Below are positions 47,201 through 58,445 of a stretch of DNA of 64,000 nucleotides, one piece after another. The position numbers and the translations under genes are program-made. The notes under the pieces are model-generated. The model made no database searches. It was not told where the DNA came from and was given only the letters and a program-made list of their open reading frames with translations. This stretch comes from Temnopleurus reevesii (taxonomy: Eukaryota > Echinodermata > Echinoidea > Temnopleuroida > Temnopleuridae). Within the stretch, counting starts at the first letter, position 1; each line of letters starts with the position of its first letter. The DNA lies in NCBI GenBank assembly GCA_036244855.1, contig BQKZ01000895.1, positions 17,634-81,633 on the forward strand. The letters run 5' to 3'.

Positions 47201-47878
47201 GCTGTTCATTTCCTGCCTCAGAAAACGATTTGTAAGCACATCAAACGCCGAAATATCATGACTTTATCGACTGAATTCAATAGCGTTAGAATATCCACTA
47301 TGATCAGAAGAGACAAGGATTTTGGACAAAATAAGCAACTTCATTCAATCCTTCACAATAGCTTCATGAACATGAAATAATGTAGCTTCTTCATCTATAT
47401 AGTACAACACCTGTTTGACATTTCCCCGCATAATTAGAGGGAAGTAAAACATTCGTGTATATCTATAGCTATTGTGATTTCTCGAAAGGAAGTCGTTTAC
47501 TTTGTCTTCAATCCTTTGTCCAATTCTGCTCACAGTGACTGTTCATTTCCTGCCTCAGAAAAACGATTTGTGAGCACATCAAACGCCGAAATATCATGAC
47601 TTTATCGACTGAATTCAATAGCGTTAGAATATCCACTATGATCAGAAGAGACAAGGATTTTGGACAAAATAAGCAACTTCATTCAATCCTTCACAATAGC
47701 TTCATGAACATGAAATAATGTAGCTTCTTCATCTATATAGTACAACACATGTTTGACATTTCTTTGCATAATCAGAGGGGAGCAAAATTATTTTGTGTCT
47801 GTCTAGCTATTAATTGTGAATGCTCGAAAGGAAGCCGTTTACTTTGTCTTCAGTTCTTTGTCCCTTCTGTTCACAGTG
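47201..47878. repeat. Two tandem ~337-bp units ending in MITE-type termini
   Basis: Units 47201-47537 and 47538-47878 are nearly identical over the first 200 bp (TGTTCATTTCCTGCCTCAG, AACGCCGAAATATCATGACT). Each ends in TTTGTCC..TTCTG(C/T)TCACAGTG, the right terminus of the preceding MITE. Confidence 0.85.
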
Positions 47879-47954
47879 ATCACCTTGTATATGTTTACAG
47901 TCTATTTCTTATTACATTTTTCTACTTGCAAAATATTCAATAATCTGAGCATTG

Positions 47955-48060
47955 GTATGGTATGGTACTTTATTTCCAATCAGTAAAAAGACATATAACA
48001 TATAACATAATACGAAATCAGGATACATTTGACAAATTTACATGTGTAAAAATAACTTGC
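47955..48060 (-). mobile_element. LINE-like 3' tail, minus strand
   Basis: On the minus strand, TTTTTACTGATTGGAAATAA is followed by AGTACCATACCATACC, resembling a short 5-bp simple-repeat retroelement tail. No coding part is present. Confidence 0.4.
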
Positions 48061-48164
48061 AATTAATAAGATTGGCTGGATTTTACGCGGAATGCATCCT
48101 AAGCGTAATACCGTCTTACTCATATTGTTTGCACATTTTCTTTAATTTGAGTACTTTTTTTTGA

Positions 48165-48754
48165 GTCCTCCCAAATTTCCACTGCCTTGTTGATATTTGT
48201 ATAGTCGTGAAGCTATAATTCTGCCATGATTTTAATGAATATAGTTTGCATGAAATTCAAGGTGTTTTAACCCTTCATTCTTATTTTTCCAATTAAAAAA
48301 AATAAAACCATTATGGCTAAATTGCAATTTGCTCTCTATTGTAAAAATGCATAGTTTTCATCGTCGAAGTGAATCCAAAGTTTACTTTATGTACATCGAA
48401 ACGCTTCACGAGCACATTAAACAAAAAAATGGGTATTTTTTACTTCTATCAAACTTTGTTCTTATAGGGGATGTTGCTCAAAAGTTGCAATTGATCACAA
48501 GTTGCAGTTGATCGGAACGCGCCAATCAAGATCATTGTTTCATGCGCATCTTGTCAAATGCGCATACCGCGCGCGAATGAAAATGCGCGTTACAATCTTC
48601 AACGTTGCAATTGATTTTGATTTTGAACAACACCCCCTTAGACATGCGTAAAATGATTATCAACCATATATACATAGCATTATTGAGTGTTCTTTAGCGA
48701 AGTAACAATTTATCCGAATTACAATGCTAAATAGAATTTAGCTTTGAAATAACA
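48165..48754. repeat. Duplicated locus, copy with MITE
   Basis: Starts GTCCTCCCAAATTTCCACTG and ends GCTTTGAAATAACA just before a single N. Same as 48756-49174 except for an extra ~171 bp (the MITE at 48467-48637) and scattered substitutions. Confidence 0.9.
48467..48637. mobile_element. MITE, GGGG(A/G)TGTTGCTCAAAAG family
   Basis: Termini GGGGATGTTGCTCAAAAGTT and TTTTGAACAACACCCCC are inverted. A TA/TTA flanks both sides, and the matching empty site is present in the second locus copy. A 3-bp TTA duplication with G-rich ends fits PIF/Harbinger-type MITEs (inference). A second copy lies at 55148-55323. Confidence 0.87.
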
Positions 48755-48755
48755 N

Positions 48756-49174
48756 GTCCTCCCAAATTTCCACTGCCTTGTTGATATTTGTATAGTCGTG
48801 AAGCTATAATTCTGCCATGATTTTAATGAATATAGTTTGCATGAAATTCAAGGTGTTTTAACACTTCATTCTTATTTTTCAAATTAAAAGAAATAGAACC
48901 ATTATGGCTAAATTGCAATTTGCTCTCTATTGTAAAAATGCATAGTTTTCATCGTCGAAGTAAATCCAAAGTTTACTTTATGTACATCGAAACGCTTCAC
49001 GAGCACATTAAACAAAAAAATGGGTATTTTTTTTTTTACTTCTATCAAACTTTGTTCTTTTAGACATGCGTAAAATGATTATCAACCATAGATACATATC
49101 ATTATTGAGTGTTATTTAGCGAAATAACACTTTACCCCAATTACAATGCTAAATAGAATTTAGCTTTGAAATAA
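48756..49174. repeat. Duplicated locus, copy without MITE (empty site)
   Basis: Matches the flanks of 48165-48754. At the insertion point it reads TTTGTTCTTTTAGACATGCG with no element. Confidence 0.9.
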
Positions 49175-49606
49175 CAGATAATTTCAATAATAATGAGCGA
49201 TTAAAATTAAGAAAATGTAAAAGCAAGAGCACATTTTACTTTATTTATTTATTTTACTTCCGACATGTGCTACTGGATTCTTAATCAGTTCCACCTGGGT
49301 AGAGAACAGGACATGTGGATGAATATTTTGTTGGGGGATGATTCAAGACGGGGAATTTGTTAACAAACACTGACCTAATGATTATCAAAATAAATCTTTC
49401 AGCGTCAAAAGTGTGAATTTCTTGAGGAAACAATCAGTAAAAGCCTTCAGATATGTAAATTACGGCTATATCCATCTTAATAAAATATCAAAGAACAAAA
49501 TACACAAAAATTGCGGTCGGATGCCTACGAGGGTAGCTGCAAACCCTGGAAAGAAAAGAAACATTTTAGAATAAGTAACTTGTTCACAGCTTTCCAGCGC
49601 CTCTGT

Positions 49607-49850
49607 GAAATGCCAATCCCAGTTCTGCTCAATCAAAATGACATTTATTTCGTTAGGACAAAGACAATCCGGAATTAATCGTTCGAATGGTTGACTTTGG
49701 GAAATGTTATTCCCATTGCTCGTTGACCAAAATGACGTCTGCAAATCGGAGGACAAAGAGATAGGAAAAGATTTTTTGCTCACATCAGAGAAAGTGTGAA
49801 ATGATATTCCCAGCGTTTGGTTGACCACAAGCACGTTGGCAAGCCACCGG
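49607..49850. repeat. ~95-bp minisatellite, about 2.5 units
   Basis: Units start at about 49607, 49701 and 49798 with GAAATG..ATTCCCA and (G/C)TTGACCA(A)AATGAC. Unit lengths of 94 and 97 bp put successive copies in different frames, so the 130-codon minus-strand frame across them (no ATG near its start) is not a repeat protein. Confidence 0.65.
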
Positions 49851-49859
49851 ATACCCAAT

Positions 49860-51712
49860 TAACACTTCGTTTATGATGCGGGAACATATAGATTGATATC
49901 TTGTCAAACGCTACAGACTTAAACATAATATCTGGTTTTGAGTAATGGCGGGAAAATTAATATTCTGGGAATTGCACTGAACATGAGAAGAATGCTTAAA
50001 AACCATTGATGAATAATACGTGCCAAATCATCTTGAAGTGAAAACCATGTGTGACAGAATAGTAAGGAAATAGAGACTGGCAGTCCACTCACACGTAGCC
50101 GGTGAACGGCCCGTGGTTTATTGTTAGATAAGGCATTTCCAAAGAGCTTTTCAATTCAATTAAATTAATTTATTTTCACTTTCTTAAAAGATATCAACAA
50201 CAGTTCATAAAATATAAAACAAAATAAGAAAGTGGGGATTCATAAAAGTCAGGAAGCTTCGTGGAATAGATCCCCAGCTTTATATAAGCTCTTTGGGCAT
50301 TGCAGACTGTTCTCCGATCATCAAGACTAATTTGCTGGACTAACGAGTTGTACTGACTTAGCTCTTATAGTTCAGCATGCATACTAAACTTTAGCTCTCC
50401 CAAGCGTCCGGTTTAAAGTGAGGGTATTACTTTTTCAAGCTAAAATCTGACAACACGAACTCTGTCTTAGGATAAACAAATTTAAAACTGAAGAGAAATT
50501 TAAAACTGCACTACTTTAAAGAATAGAGACCAGTTCTTTAATGTTTCACTTCACCATGATCTCACTTTTTAAGGCGTGTAAATGGGGACAAGACAAATCA
50601 TGCAATAACTGAAATCACATTTTATTCATAAGAATGAGTACGGTGTAATTGAAAATATGGGATATTTTCAGAAATGTCCAAATCTCAAATAAGAAGGTAA
50701 AAACACATTTGATACTTATTTGTGCGTAGCGTAAATCGAAAATTGAATATGCCATGGTTCAATAGCACTTTACGTCATGTATCAAAATACGTCCAATCGC
50801 AATATTGTGTCAACAGGTTTCGATTCAAATATCAGTACAAAGTGACAATGGAAATCAATGGAGGTCAATTCAATTTTACGGAAATAGATAAATATAACCT
50901 AGCTATATAACCATACTTTTCTGGGGCGGGATCATGCACCGTGGGTTATATTGATCGCAAAGGAGCTCGCCTGAGCTCGCGGTTGCCATGGAAACTTGAG
51001 AAAGCGTCATCCTTGGCAGAGATTTTTATTTTGTGATCCGAGCCGAATTAATCTGATATTACGATGACGTGTTGTTTTTTTTACCCAATGTGTTCCTGTT
51101 GAATAATGATGAGATAATTTCATAATGCATAACTCGATATTATCTTTCTGTGAACTGAATCTTCATTTTTTTTTCTGGATGGGGCTTTCCCTTTTGAATC
51201 ATGCATTAATTAGCCTGCTAACTACCGAGTTATCATCACAATAATCTTGCAATCATTAAAGCCTTGCCACACCTCCGATGGCGCTCAAATAGTGAATAAA
51301 TTTCGCATGAATTAGATTCACAATTTGATACAAGCGGCTTGCAAGCGGTTAAGATATATTTGCACACTATACATCGACAAAAGATGCAACTAAAAAGAGA
51401 ATCGCCACCCGTATTCAAAATATTGCAGAATCATAACTTTTCGATGGGGAAAAATAATGTCGATATTCATAATATTGCACCCTATAACGTGTACTGTTAC
51501 ACAGTTATGAACAAATTTCTAAGCTGAGCTTTATTGGGCTCAATCCAAAAGTAGGTCAACCTAGTACTTGATTTTTCAAATTGATTCTTACTTAGACATT
51601 TATACCTCATTGGAAAGCCTAAAGTCTATATTTTATGAATTCATATGGGTCTATGTGCCTCTCCGCACCATCTCGCGGAAATTGGCATCTGAAATCGAAA
51701 AGCGCCCTCATC
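49860..51712. other. Non-coding, nothing recognised
   Basis: AT-rich. A TTTCAATTCAATTAAATTAATTTA segment near 50148 may be another retroelement tail. No gene. Confidence 0.35.
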
Positions 51713-52870
51713 AAGGTGACGGGACGGAATTTTTAAAATCTGTTTCTCACTGCTTATGCTGAATTATTTTGAAAAAATACAGGATGGCAATTTGTGAACC
51801 AACTCTAATGTAACAATAATGTGAAAATAAATTTTGAGAAAATTTTTCACAAATTTTCGGAAAATGACACTTTTGGGTCAAAAATACACATTTTTAGCAC
51901 TTTGACACGTTAAAGTTTGATTTTTGTAATATTCAGGTAAAAATTGTGAGCTGAAACTTTTTTTTAACATTCAATGAATGAGGGCCCAAACACAAATAAT
52001 CCATTCAATTTGAAAGTATTAAGCCTAGTCCCACATGTGTAAAATTTTATGCAGTTTGCATTTTTCCTATAAGGAGGGTGCCTACAACCAAAATCTCAAT
52101 GAACGATAACATTACAAGTGTTTTCACATGATATATGAAACAAAATTTTAAATTAAGTTACAAAATTGTCAAAAAATAGCAAAATGAATGTTTCATGAAA
52201 TGTCAAACATGAAGGTTTTGATGCTAGAAAATCTTGAATATTCAATATATCGGCAAACAAAAAATTTTAAGATACAAGCAGATATGATAATACTCTATAA
52301 CTAAATTTTAGTTGTTACTGATGTTTAAAGAACTATATTTCTCCTATTATAGCCCCCAAAAATGAAAAAATGACAATTTCTTAAATTACCATTCGTTTTG
52401 TACATGCTTAAAAATTTCCGTCCCGTCACTTTCCGTCCCGTCACCAAACATGCGTTTCGTAAATCTCAAAAAATTCCGGAACCATTTGGCTGACAGTTTG
52501 GGTCAATGATGGATTGTGCTCTCAAGGGATATAGCTTTGGTAAATATCATGTCTTGATAAATTATTACTTTTAACTTTGATAGAATATAACTTTGAATTC
52601 GATCTTCAGAATTTTGGCAATTTATCATTCTGTCCCGTCACCGTTATTAAAACTGCGTTACCGTAGCAACCAAATTTTCATAATTTTATTTTTTTGTGTG
52701 TGTTATTGTTCCTTGGACTTCACTTTATAAAGTTAGATTAAAATTTAGGTTAGATCACTTTATTTTTTAAAATTTATTTATTGTCTTCTTTAAAAAGCAG
52801 GGTAACTGCTGTCAGTAAGAAAGAAAATAGATAAAAATTTCCATCCCGTCACTTTTTGAGGACTTTTGGA
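51713..52870. repeat. AT-rich region with recurring CCGTCCCGTCAC motif
   Basis: GGTGACGGGACGGAATTTTT at 51716 is inverted relative to AAATTTCCGTCCCGTCAC near 52410 and 52430, TGTCCCGTCACC at 52632 and TTTCCATCCCGTCAC at 52838. Low-complexity AT sequence lies between. Probably a decayed inverted-repeat element of about 1.1 kb. Confidence 0.45.
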
Positions 52871-52954
52871 TCGAGCCCTATTGTATTCTGCGTCAGCCAA
52901 GCTTGCTCCTGCGAATTTAGGGTCACAAAGACTTCCATGTTTTGTATAAATTTC

Positions 52955-53135
52955 TGGGCCGATTGCTCGAAATGGTCTTAGGTATCCTCTTCATGCTAAG
53001 GCGTCTAAAGTTCTTGCGCCACCCTCTTAACATAGTCGTATCGACGCTAGTGTCTGTGTTACGAGGATGGCACAGGAAGTCAAGACGTCTTAGTATGAAG
53101 GGGATAGCTAAGACCATTTTGAGCAATCGGCCCCT
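52955..53135. mobile_element. Foldback MITE (GGCCGATTGCTCGAAATGG ends), uninterrupted
   Basis: Left GGGCCGATTGCTCGAAATGG and right ATTTTGAGCAATCGGCCCC are inverted, and the arms continue through TCTTAG and ACGTCT blocks. It is the intact reference for the interrupted element at 12617-12917. The ORFs on both strands here are shadows. Confidence 0.83.
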
Positions 53136-53311
53136 GGAGCCCTCAGAACATCAGCCTTATGACTGAGGAGGATGTTCCTCATCTTGTGTGTTAAATAAAT
53201 AGATACAATAAAATGCAATGTATGATTTTATCCTTTGGGCATACGTTGGTTATTTTGTGATTGAGTCATCGCGACGGTACCATTGAATTTGGTCATATGC
53301 TTTGGAATATA

Positions 53312-53530
53312 GAGGCCGACTTTTAGGCTGCATGATAAAAAAAAACGCTCGCTGGACGCACAAATATGCAGATCATACGCTGGACCAACTTTCGGCGTAC
53401 GCTTCTTGAGCGCAAGTCCAACGTCAGTCCAACGTCTAATCTGCGTATAGTGTGCGCTCGGGGAGCGTTTTAATTAAAAAAAAATGCTTGGCTGATGCAG
53501 GCTAAAACCACAAAGGTGTGAGTCGGCCTT
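53312..53530. mobile_element. MITE, AAGGCCGACTC/GTGTGAGTCGGCC family
   Basis: Member of the 28553-28792 family. The right arm (GGCTAAAACCACAAAGGTGT, GAGTCGGCCTT) is well preserved and the left arm is shortened. Interior AACGCTCG and GAGCGTTTT arms pair. Confidence 0.7.
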
Positions 53531-53819
53531 ATATTCTGGATATTTAGATATGTAGTAGTGTTCCCCGTGGTATTTGCCTCGATATAGATACTGGGGCATT
53601 ATCCTTAGGTGTCTAACTTCAATTAAAATAAGTGTTGAAATGGCACTTCCCTCAAACAAGTACCGCTTTGCTCATAAATGATTCCGTGATTAATCACACC
53701 TGTAAACTAGAGTAACGCATTTTTTTTTTCTAATGGTACCGTCCATGTAGCCCCTTGGATACGCGTATGAATTCAGGATTTTACATACCGGGGGAGGGGT
53801 TGACTGTTTTTGGGACCCC

Positions 53820-54057
53820 NNNNNNNNNNNNNNNNNNNNNNNNNNNNNNNNNNNNNNNNNNNNNNNNNNNNNNNNNNNNNNNNNNNNNNNNNNNNNNNNN
53901 NNNNNNNNNNNNNNNNNNNNNNNNNNNNNNNNNNNNNNNNNNNNNNNNNNNNNNNNNNNNNNNNNNNNNNNNNNNNNNNNNNNNNNNNNNNNNNNNNNNN
54001 NNNNNNNNNNNNNNNNNNNNNNNNNNNNNNNNNNNNNNNNNNNNNNNNNNNNNNNNN
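53820..54057. other. Assembly gap (238 N)
   Basis: A run of N bordered on the right by a G14 run (54058-54071) and on the left by GGGACCCC. ORFs spanning it are meaningless. Confidence 0.99.
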
Positions 54058-54490
54058 GGGGGGGGGGGGGGATATCCAGGGTATGCTGAAAGGGCGCCAA
54101 TGCTGATTTTGTATGGAGATCTTTGTTTTCTATTTCTTCTTTCTCGTAAGCTCATTTTGGGGCGCAAAATGCGTTCTTATGGGGCACCATTCTTTGTTAA
54201 AGCCCCCCCTCACATTGTTTCCACTTGTCAGCTTATTCAACGTTGACACGGTGCAAAATAGGATGCACCCAGTTTACTTGAACCGACACTCTTAAAAAAA
54301 ACTACTCAGACTGGCGAGTTTAATTAAATTTCATGGGTACTTACTTCTCCCCTCCTCAAAATTTACTAGATTCTGATTAAAATGATCGAAAATTTAGTAA
54401 TTTCTGATCAGATCTATAGTGATTTTCCTCAGATTCTAAATAGTACCTGGGATCCATTAAGCAAGTCAAGTCCATGCACTCAGCCCCGTT

Positions 54491-54504
54491 GTGTGTGTGT
54501 GTGT

Positions 54505-54547
<43 letters not shown>
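54491..54547. repeat. (GT)n-(CT)n compound microsatellite
   Basis: GT repeat at 54491-54508 runs directly into a CT repeat to 54547. Confidence 0.93.
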
Positions 54548-54554
<7 letters not shown>

Positions 54555-54969
54555 AAAATCATTTTTATATTTTATAATACAGTACGGAAAGTATATTTGT
54601 GATGAAATCATATAACTCTTCTAAAACATATGAGACAAATACGTTCCAGGGTAGATCTAGGGGTCGGATTGAGCAGTTTTATATAACTCATTTCATTTCA
54701 TAATCAGATAATAAGCTTTGGAGCGAATTTTTTAACAATGGGATATCAATAAAGTTCCCATAGAAACAAATCCTGATTTGTTACGAAAGTCTCATCATAT
54801 AAAAAAGTAATTAGGTTACAAATTCTTTTCTTTTTCTGACGTGAAGTAGAATAATTCATGTACTTTCAAAGAATACTGTGCTTTTGAAAGTACAAATCTG
54901 TGTCACACTCTGAGAAAAAAGTGCAATGTTGCGCCTCGCAAAACTACATGGGAGCACCCTTGCTAGTTC

Positions 54970-55110
54970 CTCAGATTTTACAAAACAGTTTGAAATTGCC
55001 GCAGCTGTGAGGTTTAAACCAACACCATGAGGACCCACGCCATGAGGGATCACTTCATTCCAGGTCATATACGCTCTACCGACTGAGCTACTCGCTGCTT
55101 TCGACCGATG
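54970..55110 (-). mobile_element. Degenerate tRNA-derived sequence
   Basis: On the minus strand GCGAGTAGCTCAGTCGGTAG and AGCG form a good A box (about 55095-55070). GGTTTAAACCTCAC near 55010 resembles a B box. The spacing between them is longer than in a tRNA, so this is a SINE remnant or insertion-bearing pseudogene. Confidence 0.4.
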
Positions 55111-55147
55111 CGCTGGACGGATTGATAAAACATGAAAGAGAGACTTA

Positions 55148-55323
55148 GGGGGTGTTGCTCAAAAGTTGCAATTGATCGCAAGTTGCAGTTGATCGGAGCG
55201 CGCCAATCAAAATCATTGTTTCATGCGCGTCTTGTTAAATGCGGACACCGTGCGCGAATGAAAATGCGCGTTACAATTCGCAAAGTTGCAGTTGATTTGC
55301 AGTTGATTTTGAGCAACACCCCT
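55148..55323. mobile_element. MITE, GGGGGTGTTGCTCAAAAG family, TTA-flanked
   Basis: Left GGGGGTGTTGCTCAAAAGTT and right ATTTTGAGCAACACCCC, with TTA at both edges (55145-55147 and 55324-55326). Same family as 48467-48637. The ORF at 55132-55383 spans it and is spurious. Confidence 0.87.
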
Positions 55324-55419
55324 TTAGTATACGAGAATGGAGACAATCCATTCCCCGTGAAAGTGTGTATCCCTCGTGGTTAACTGCAGTTCTTATGTCT
55401 TAATTTCCATTGCTAAATA

Positions 55420-55512
55420 ACAGCGGATACACAGCTCAGTCGGTAAATTTATCTGAATTGGAATAAAGCGATCCTCGATGGTAAGGGTTCGAACCCCACA
55501 ACTGCTGAGTTT
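55420..55512 (+). mobile_element. Degenerate tRNA-like sequence
   Basis: ACAGCTCAGTCGGTAAATT (A box) and AAGGGTTCGAACCCCACAAC (B box) occur in order, bracketed by CAGCGG and CTGCTG. It is too long and mispaired for a functional tRNA. SINE head or pseudogene. Confidence 0.45.
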
Positions 55513-55779
55513 TTGAAAATGCGTGTATTTTGTAAAATTTTGTAAAACAAAGACAAATAATTTAAAAGCTTTTAGTCACACTTTTGTATGCTAGCGTAAA
55601 TTCAATATTTAGTAACATCCACATAGCCTTGCATGTTTAAGGGTATCTAAAGTAAAAAATAAAATTTGTACATTGCTTCAGTGCATAAAATTAACCTCTA
55701 TTCACCTGATCCGACATGAAGTCGGTTACTCATTCACGATCTGACCATTGGGTTCGTCCGAATAAGGCTCCGTGCGAGC

Positions 55780-55806
55780 TTTTTTTTTTTTTTTTTTTTT
55801 TTTTTT
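55780..55806. repeat. Poly(T) tract, 27 bp
   Basis: Uninterrupted T homopolymer. Confidence 0.92.
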
Positions 55807-56648
55807 AGCTATGAGTGTGCGTTCTTTTGTGAGTGCGTCCCATTGAACTAGTCTTCGTCAAAGAGTTTCAGACCTGAATGGTCGTCGAACTGACGTCTTT
55901 TGTTTTTTCAGTTTTAAAAAAAAGTCAATATTTTGAAAATTAAACACCTTTTAGATAACATGGATTGTTTATTGGGTTGATTTTATGTATACTACTAACT
56001 AGCAAATTATCTATTTTTTTGCCTCAAATGACCTTTAAGTTGTAAGGCAGACCACGATTTGTAGTTCACATGAGCTAACTCTCTGGGGACGATCGATCCA
56101 AGGGGTTGATTTTGTTTTAAAGCCTTCGATGAATAATAAAGGAGCGCTACATGAGACAGGTAAAGCTCGCAAGACTCTTGGTTGAAATTAAAAAAAATCT
56201 TTCACGTTTTCTCCGCGTATAGAGGAGAGGCCAACTTCAAGGCGAACGGATCATTTCGAGAACAATGAAGTCACACTAAAAATCTTAATTTTGCTGACCA
56301 GGGAGGTGGGATGGTTCTTTTGTTTCCAAGTGTATTAGCAGGCGCAACTTTTAGCGAGAATCGTGGAGTTTGATTATAGGAAATTGGGATAAAGAATAAA
56401 CAGCACCACGAGTTGTAGCCCCTTAACATATCGATATACATAAGAATGGTTTTCGTATATAATTTTTTTTTATTATGCAGGACCCCTCGTGATACCAACA
56501 TCTTGTTGTGAGGGCATCCTGCTAAAATATTGATCAATAAATAAATAAATAAATAAATAAACTAGTTCAGACGTTATACATTTTGACAATAAGTTGGTTT
56601 ACTAATAGATTCAATTCTATATGCACGTTTCTTATCAATCATCGTAGT

Positions 56649-56796
56649 AACTGACGTTCGGTTTGCCCTCATTGAGCGTACGCCGAGCGTCGGTCCACCG
56701 TATTACCTTCGTCTCCGTGCGTCTAGGGAGCGTTTTTTAATTGAAAATGATGGGCAGACACAGGCTAAAAGCGCAAAGGTGTGAGTCTGCCTTTTA
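56649..56796. mobile_element. MITE fragment, AAGCCTGTG family
   Basis: Right part of the family only: GAGCGTACGCCGAGCGTCGG, TAGGGAGCGTTTTTTAATTG and GCGCAAAGGTGTGAGTCTGC. The left terminus is missing. Confidence 0.72.
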
Positions 56797-58254
56797 GGGG
56801 GAGAGAGATGCCGGGATCACACAATTTACTTCATTTTCAGGATCCCCCACCTACTTCATTATACAGTCGTTATGCTATCAGAATTAAATCTTTAAAATAT
56901 TCCCTAGTCATCCGTTCCATAACTTTGAAATAAATGCGTCGTGAAGCACGTACGATATGATCATAATTGCATACCTGGGAAAGCCAATTGCTCTCGGAAA
57001 TGGGTTTATTAATCGAAGGTGTAGAGGTGGATGCTGGTCCACCCCTAAACCCTCGGGTCAATGACTGCAACGAACCCCTAAGCACAGAGAAGGAATTTAA
57101 CCCATTCAAGACAGCAATTATTCTGCAAAAAATTAAATCACTAGATGTCTTAAATTGGCAACCCTATTAAATGTTCAATTCTTGTTTTATAACATTTAAA
57201 TGAAATATAATGTTCCCAAATCGAATCTCCATCACCAAAAAGCGTGTTTTTAAAGATTGAAAGTTGCCAATTTGCGTAAAAAGTAGGGATTTTTATATGT
57301 TTAATGTATTGCAAATTCAAGAAGTTGTGACAACCAAAGCGATTATTTTCATTTAAAAAGAAAAATCTCTGCAAAAATGGCAAACACTGGCATTATAAAA
57401 ATGGTCTGATTTAGTGTAGATTTTTTTCTTTCTTTCTTCTCATGCATCTGGTATATTTTTAAAGAGCTTTGCATCAAAAGTTACTGAGCCAAAACACAGA
57501 ATGTGTTCTGTCGTCCTGCAAGGGTTAGGACGAGTCTACCCCCCCCCCCCCAAATGATATATAATATATAATATAATATAATATATACAAGAGCAGAAAA
57601 AAAATGGTGAGCAGAAAAAAAAGTTTAAAGAAAACCGGACAAGTAATACAAAATTTATCAAGTTTTAAAGATTTGGAAAAATTAGCAAATCAGTGAAAAT
57701 TTTCAGAAATGTTGCCAATTTGATGACATCATGGGTGCACTACTAACCAGAATTTTCCTTTTAATTATGGTGCAAAATTCATCATTTTTACAGAAAGATA
57801 TAAAGTTTATATTAAAGCAAGGGGATTTACGTATCTATTATAAAAATATTATCTTGGTAAAGTTTTGAAAAAGTCACAATTTGGGGGAAAGAGTAACATT
57901 TTATAATATTGATATGAACATAATAAATATTCAGTTGTGCACATATGACGTCACCAGTAGCCAATTTGTCCAAATATGAATATATTCAAAACTTTCTTAT
58001 TTGTTGTCCGATTGAACGAATTCACAATGTGGACACTCCGACAATTTATATAGTTATCTTGCTCCTTCGTTTCATTCATTTGGGGTCGTGCATTACTATT
58101 TCCTTCGACCCTCACAGGAACAATGATCTGCGAGTCTCACAAGCGTCTCACAAGCACTGTTTCGTGATGGTTCCAATTTCATTTTCTTGCAATAACATTT
58201 TATGTACTGCTAAGTTTAAAATTATCTTCTTATAATAACAATGATAAAATTATA
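56797..58254. other. Non-coding, C12 at about 57540
   Basis: ORFs at 56967-57170 and 57945-58235 carry no domain I recognise. A TATAATATAATA repeat follows the C run. No gene supported. Confidence 0.35.
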
Positions 58255-58445
58255 TGCAATTTATATAGCGCACGTATCCACTCTCATTGCTGAGTGCTCA
58301 AGGTGCTTTACATTATTATTACCCTGGCTTTAGCCCGACAGCCAACAGCGCACTTGGCATTTCAAGGAATAAATATTCCTGCCAAATATTCAACTAACCT
58401 GGGTTGAGTGCAGCACAGTGTGGATAAATTTCTTGCTGAAGGAAA
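58255..58445 (-). mobile_element. SINE family A, 3' two-thirds
   Basis: TATAGCGCACGTATCCACTC, CTCAAGGTGCTTTACATT, TACCCTGGCTTTAGCCCGAC, ATTTCAAGGAATAAATATTC and TGGGTTGAGTGCAGCACAG appear in family A order, minus orientation. The tRNA head is not recognisable. Confidence 0.78.

Noticed and set aside
49466..49858. 130-codon minus-strand ORF as a gene
   Set aside because: It opens directly after a stop with TTG, has its first Met late, and crosses a ~95-bp minisatellite whose 94- and 97-bp units change frame. No domain signature.
56967..57170. 67-codon plus-strand ORF as an exon
   Set aside because: Plausible amino-acid composition but no family resemblance and no clear splice sites.
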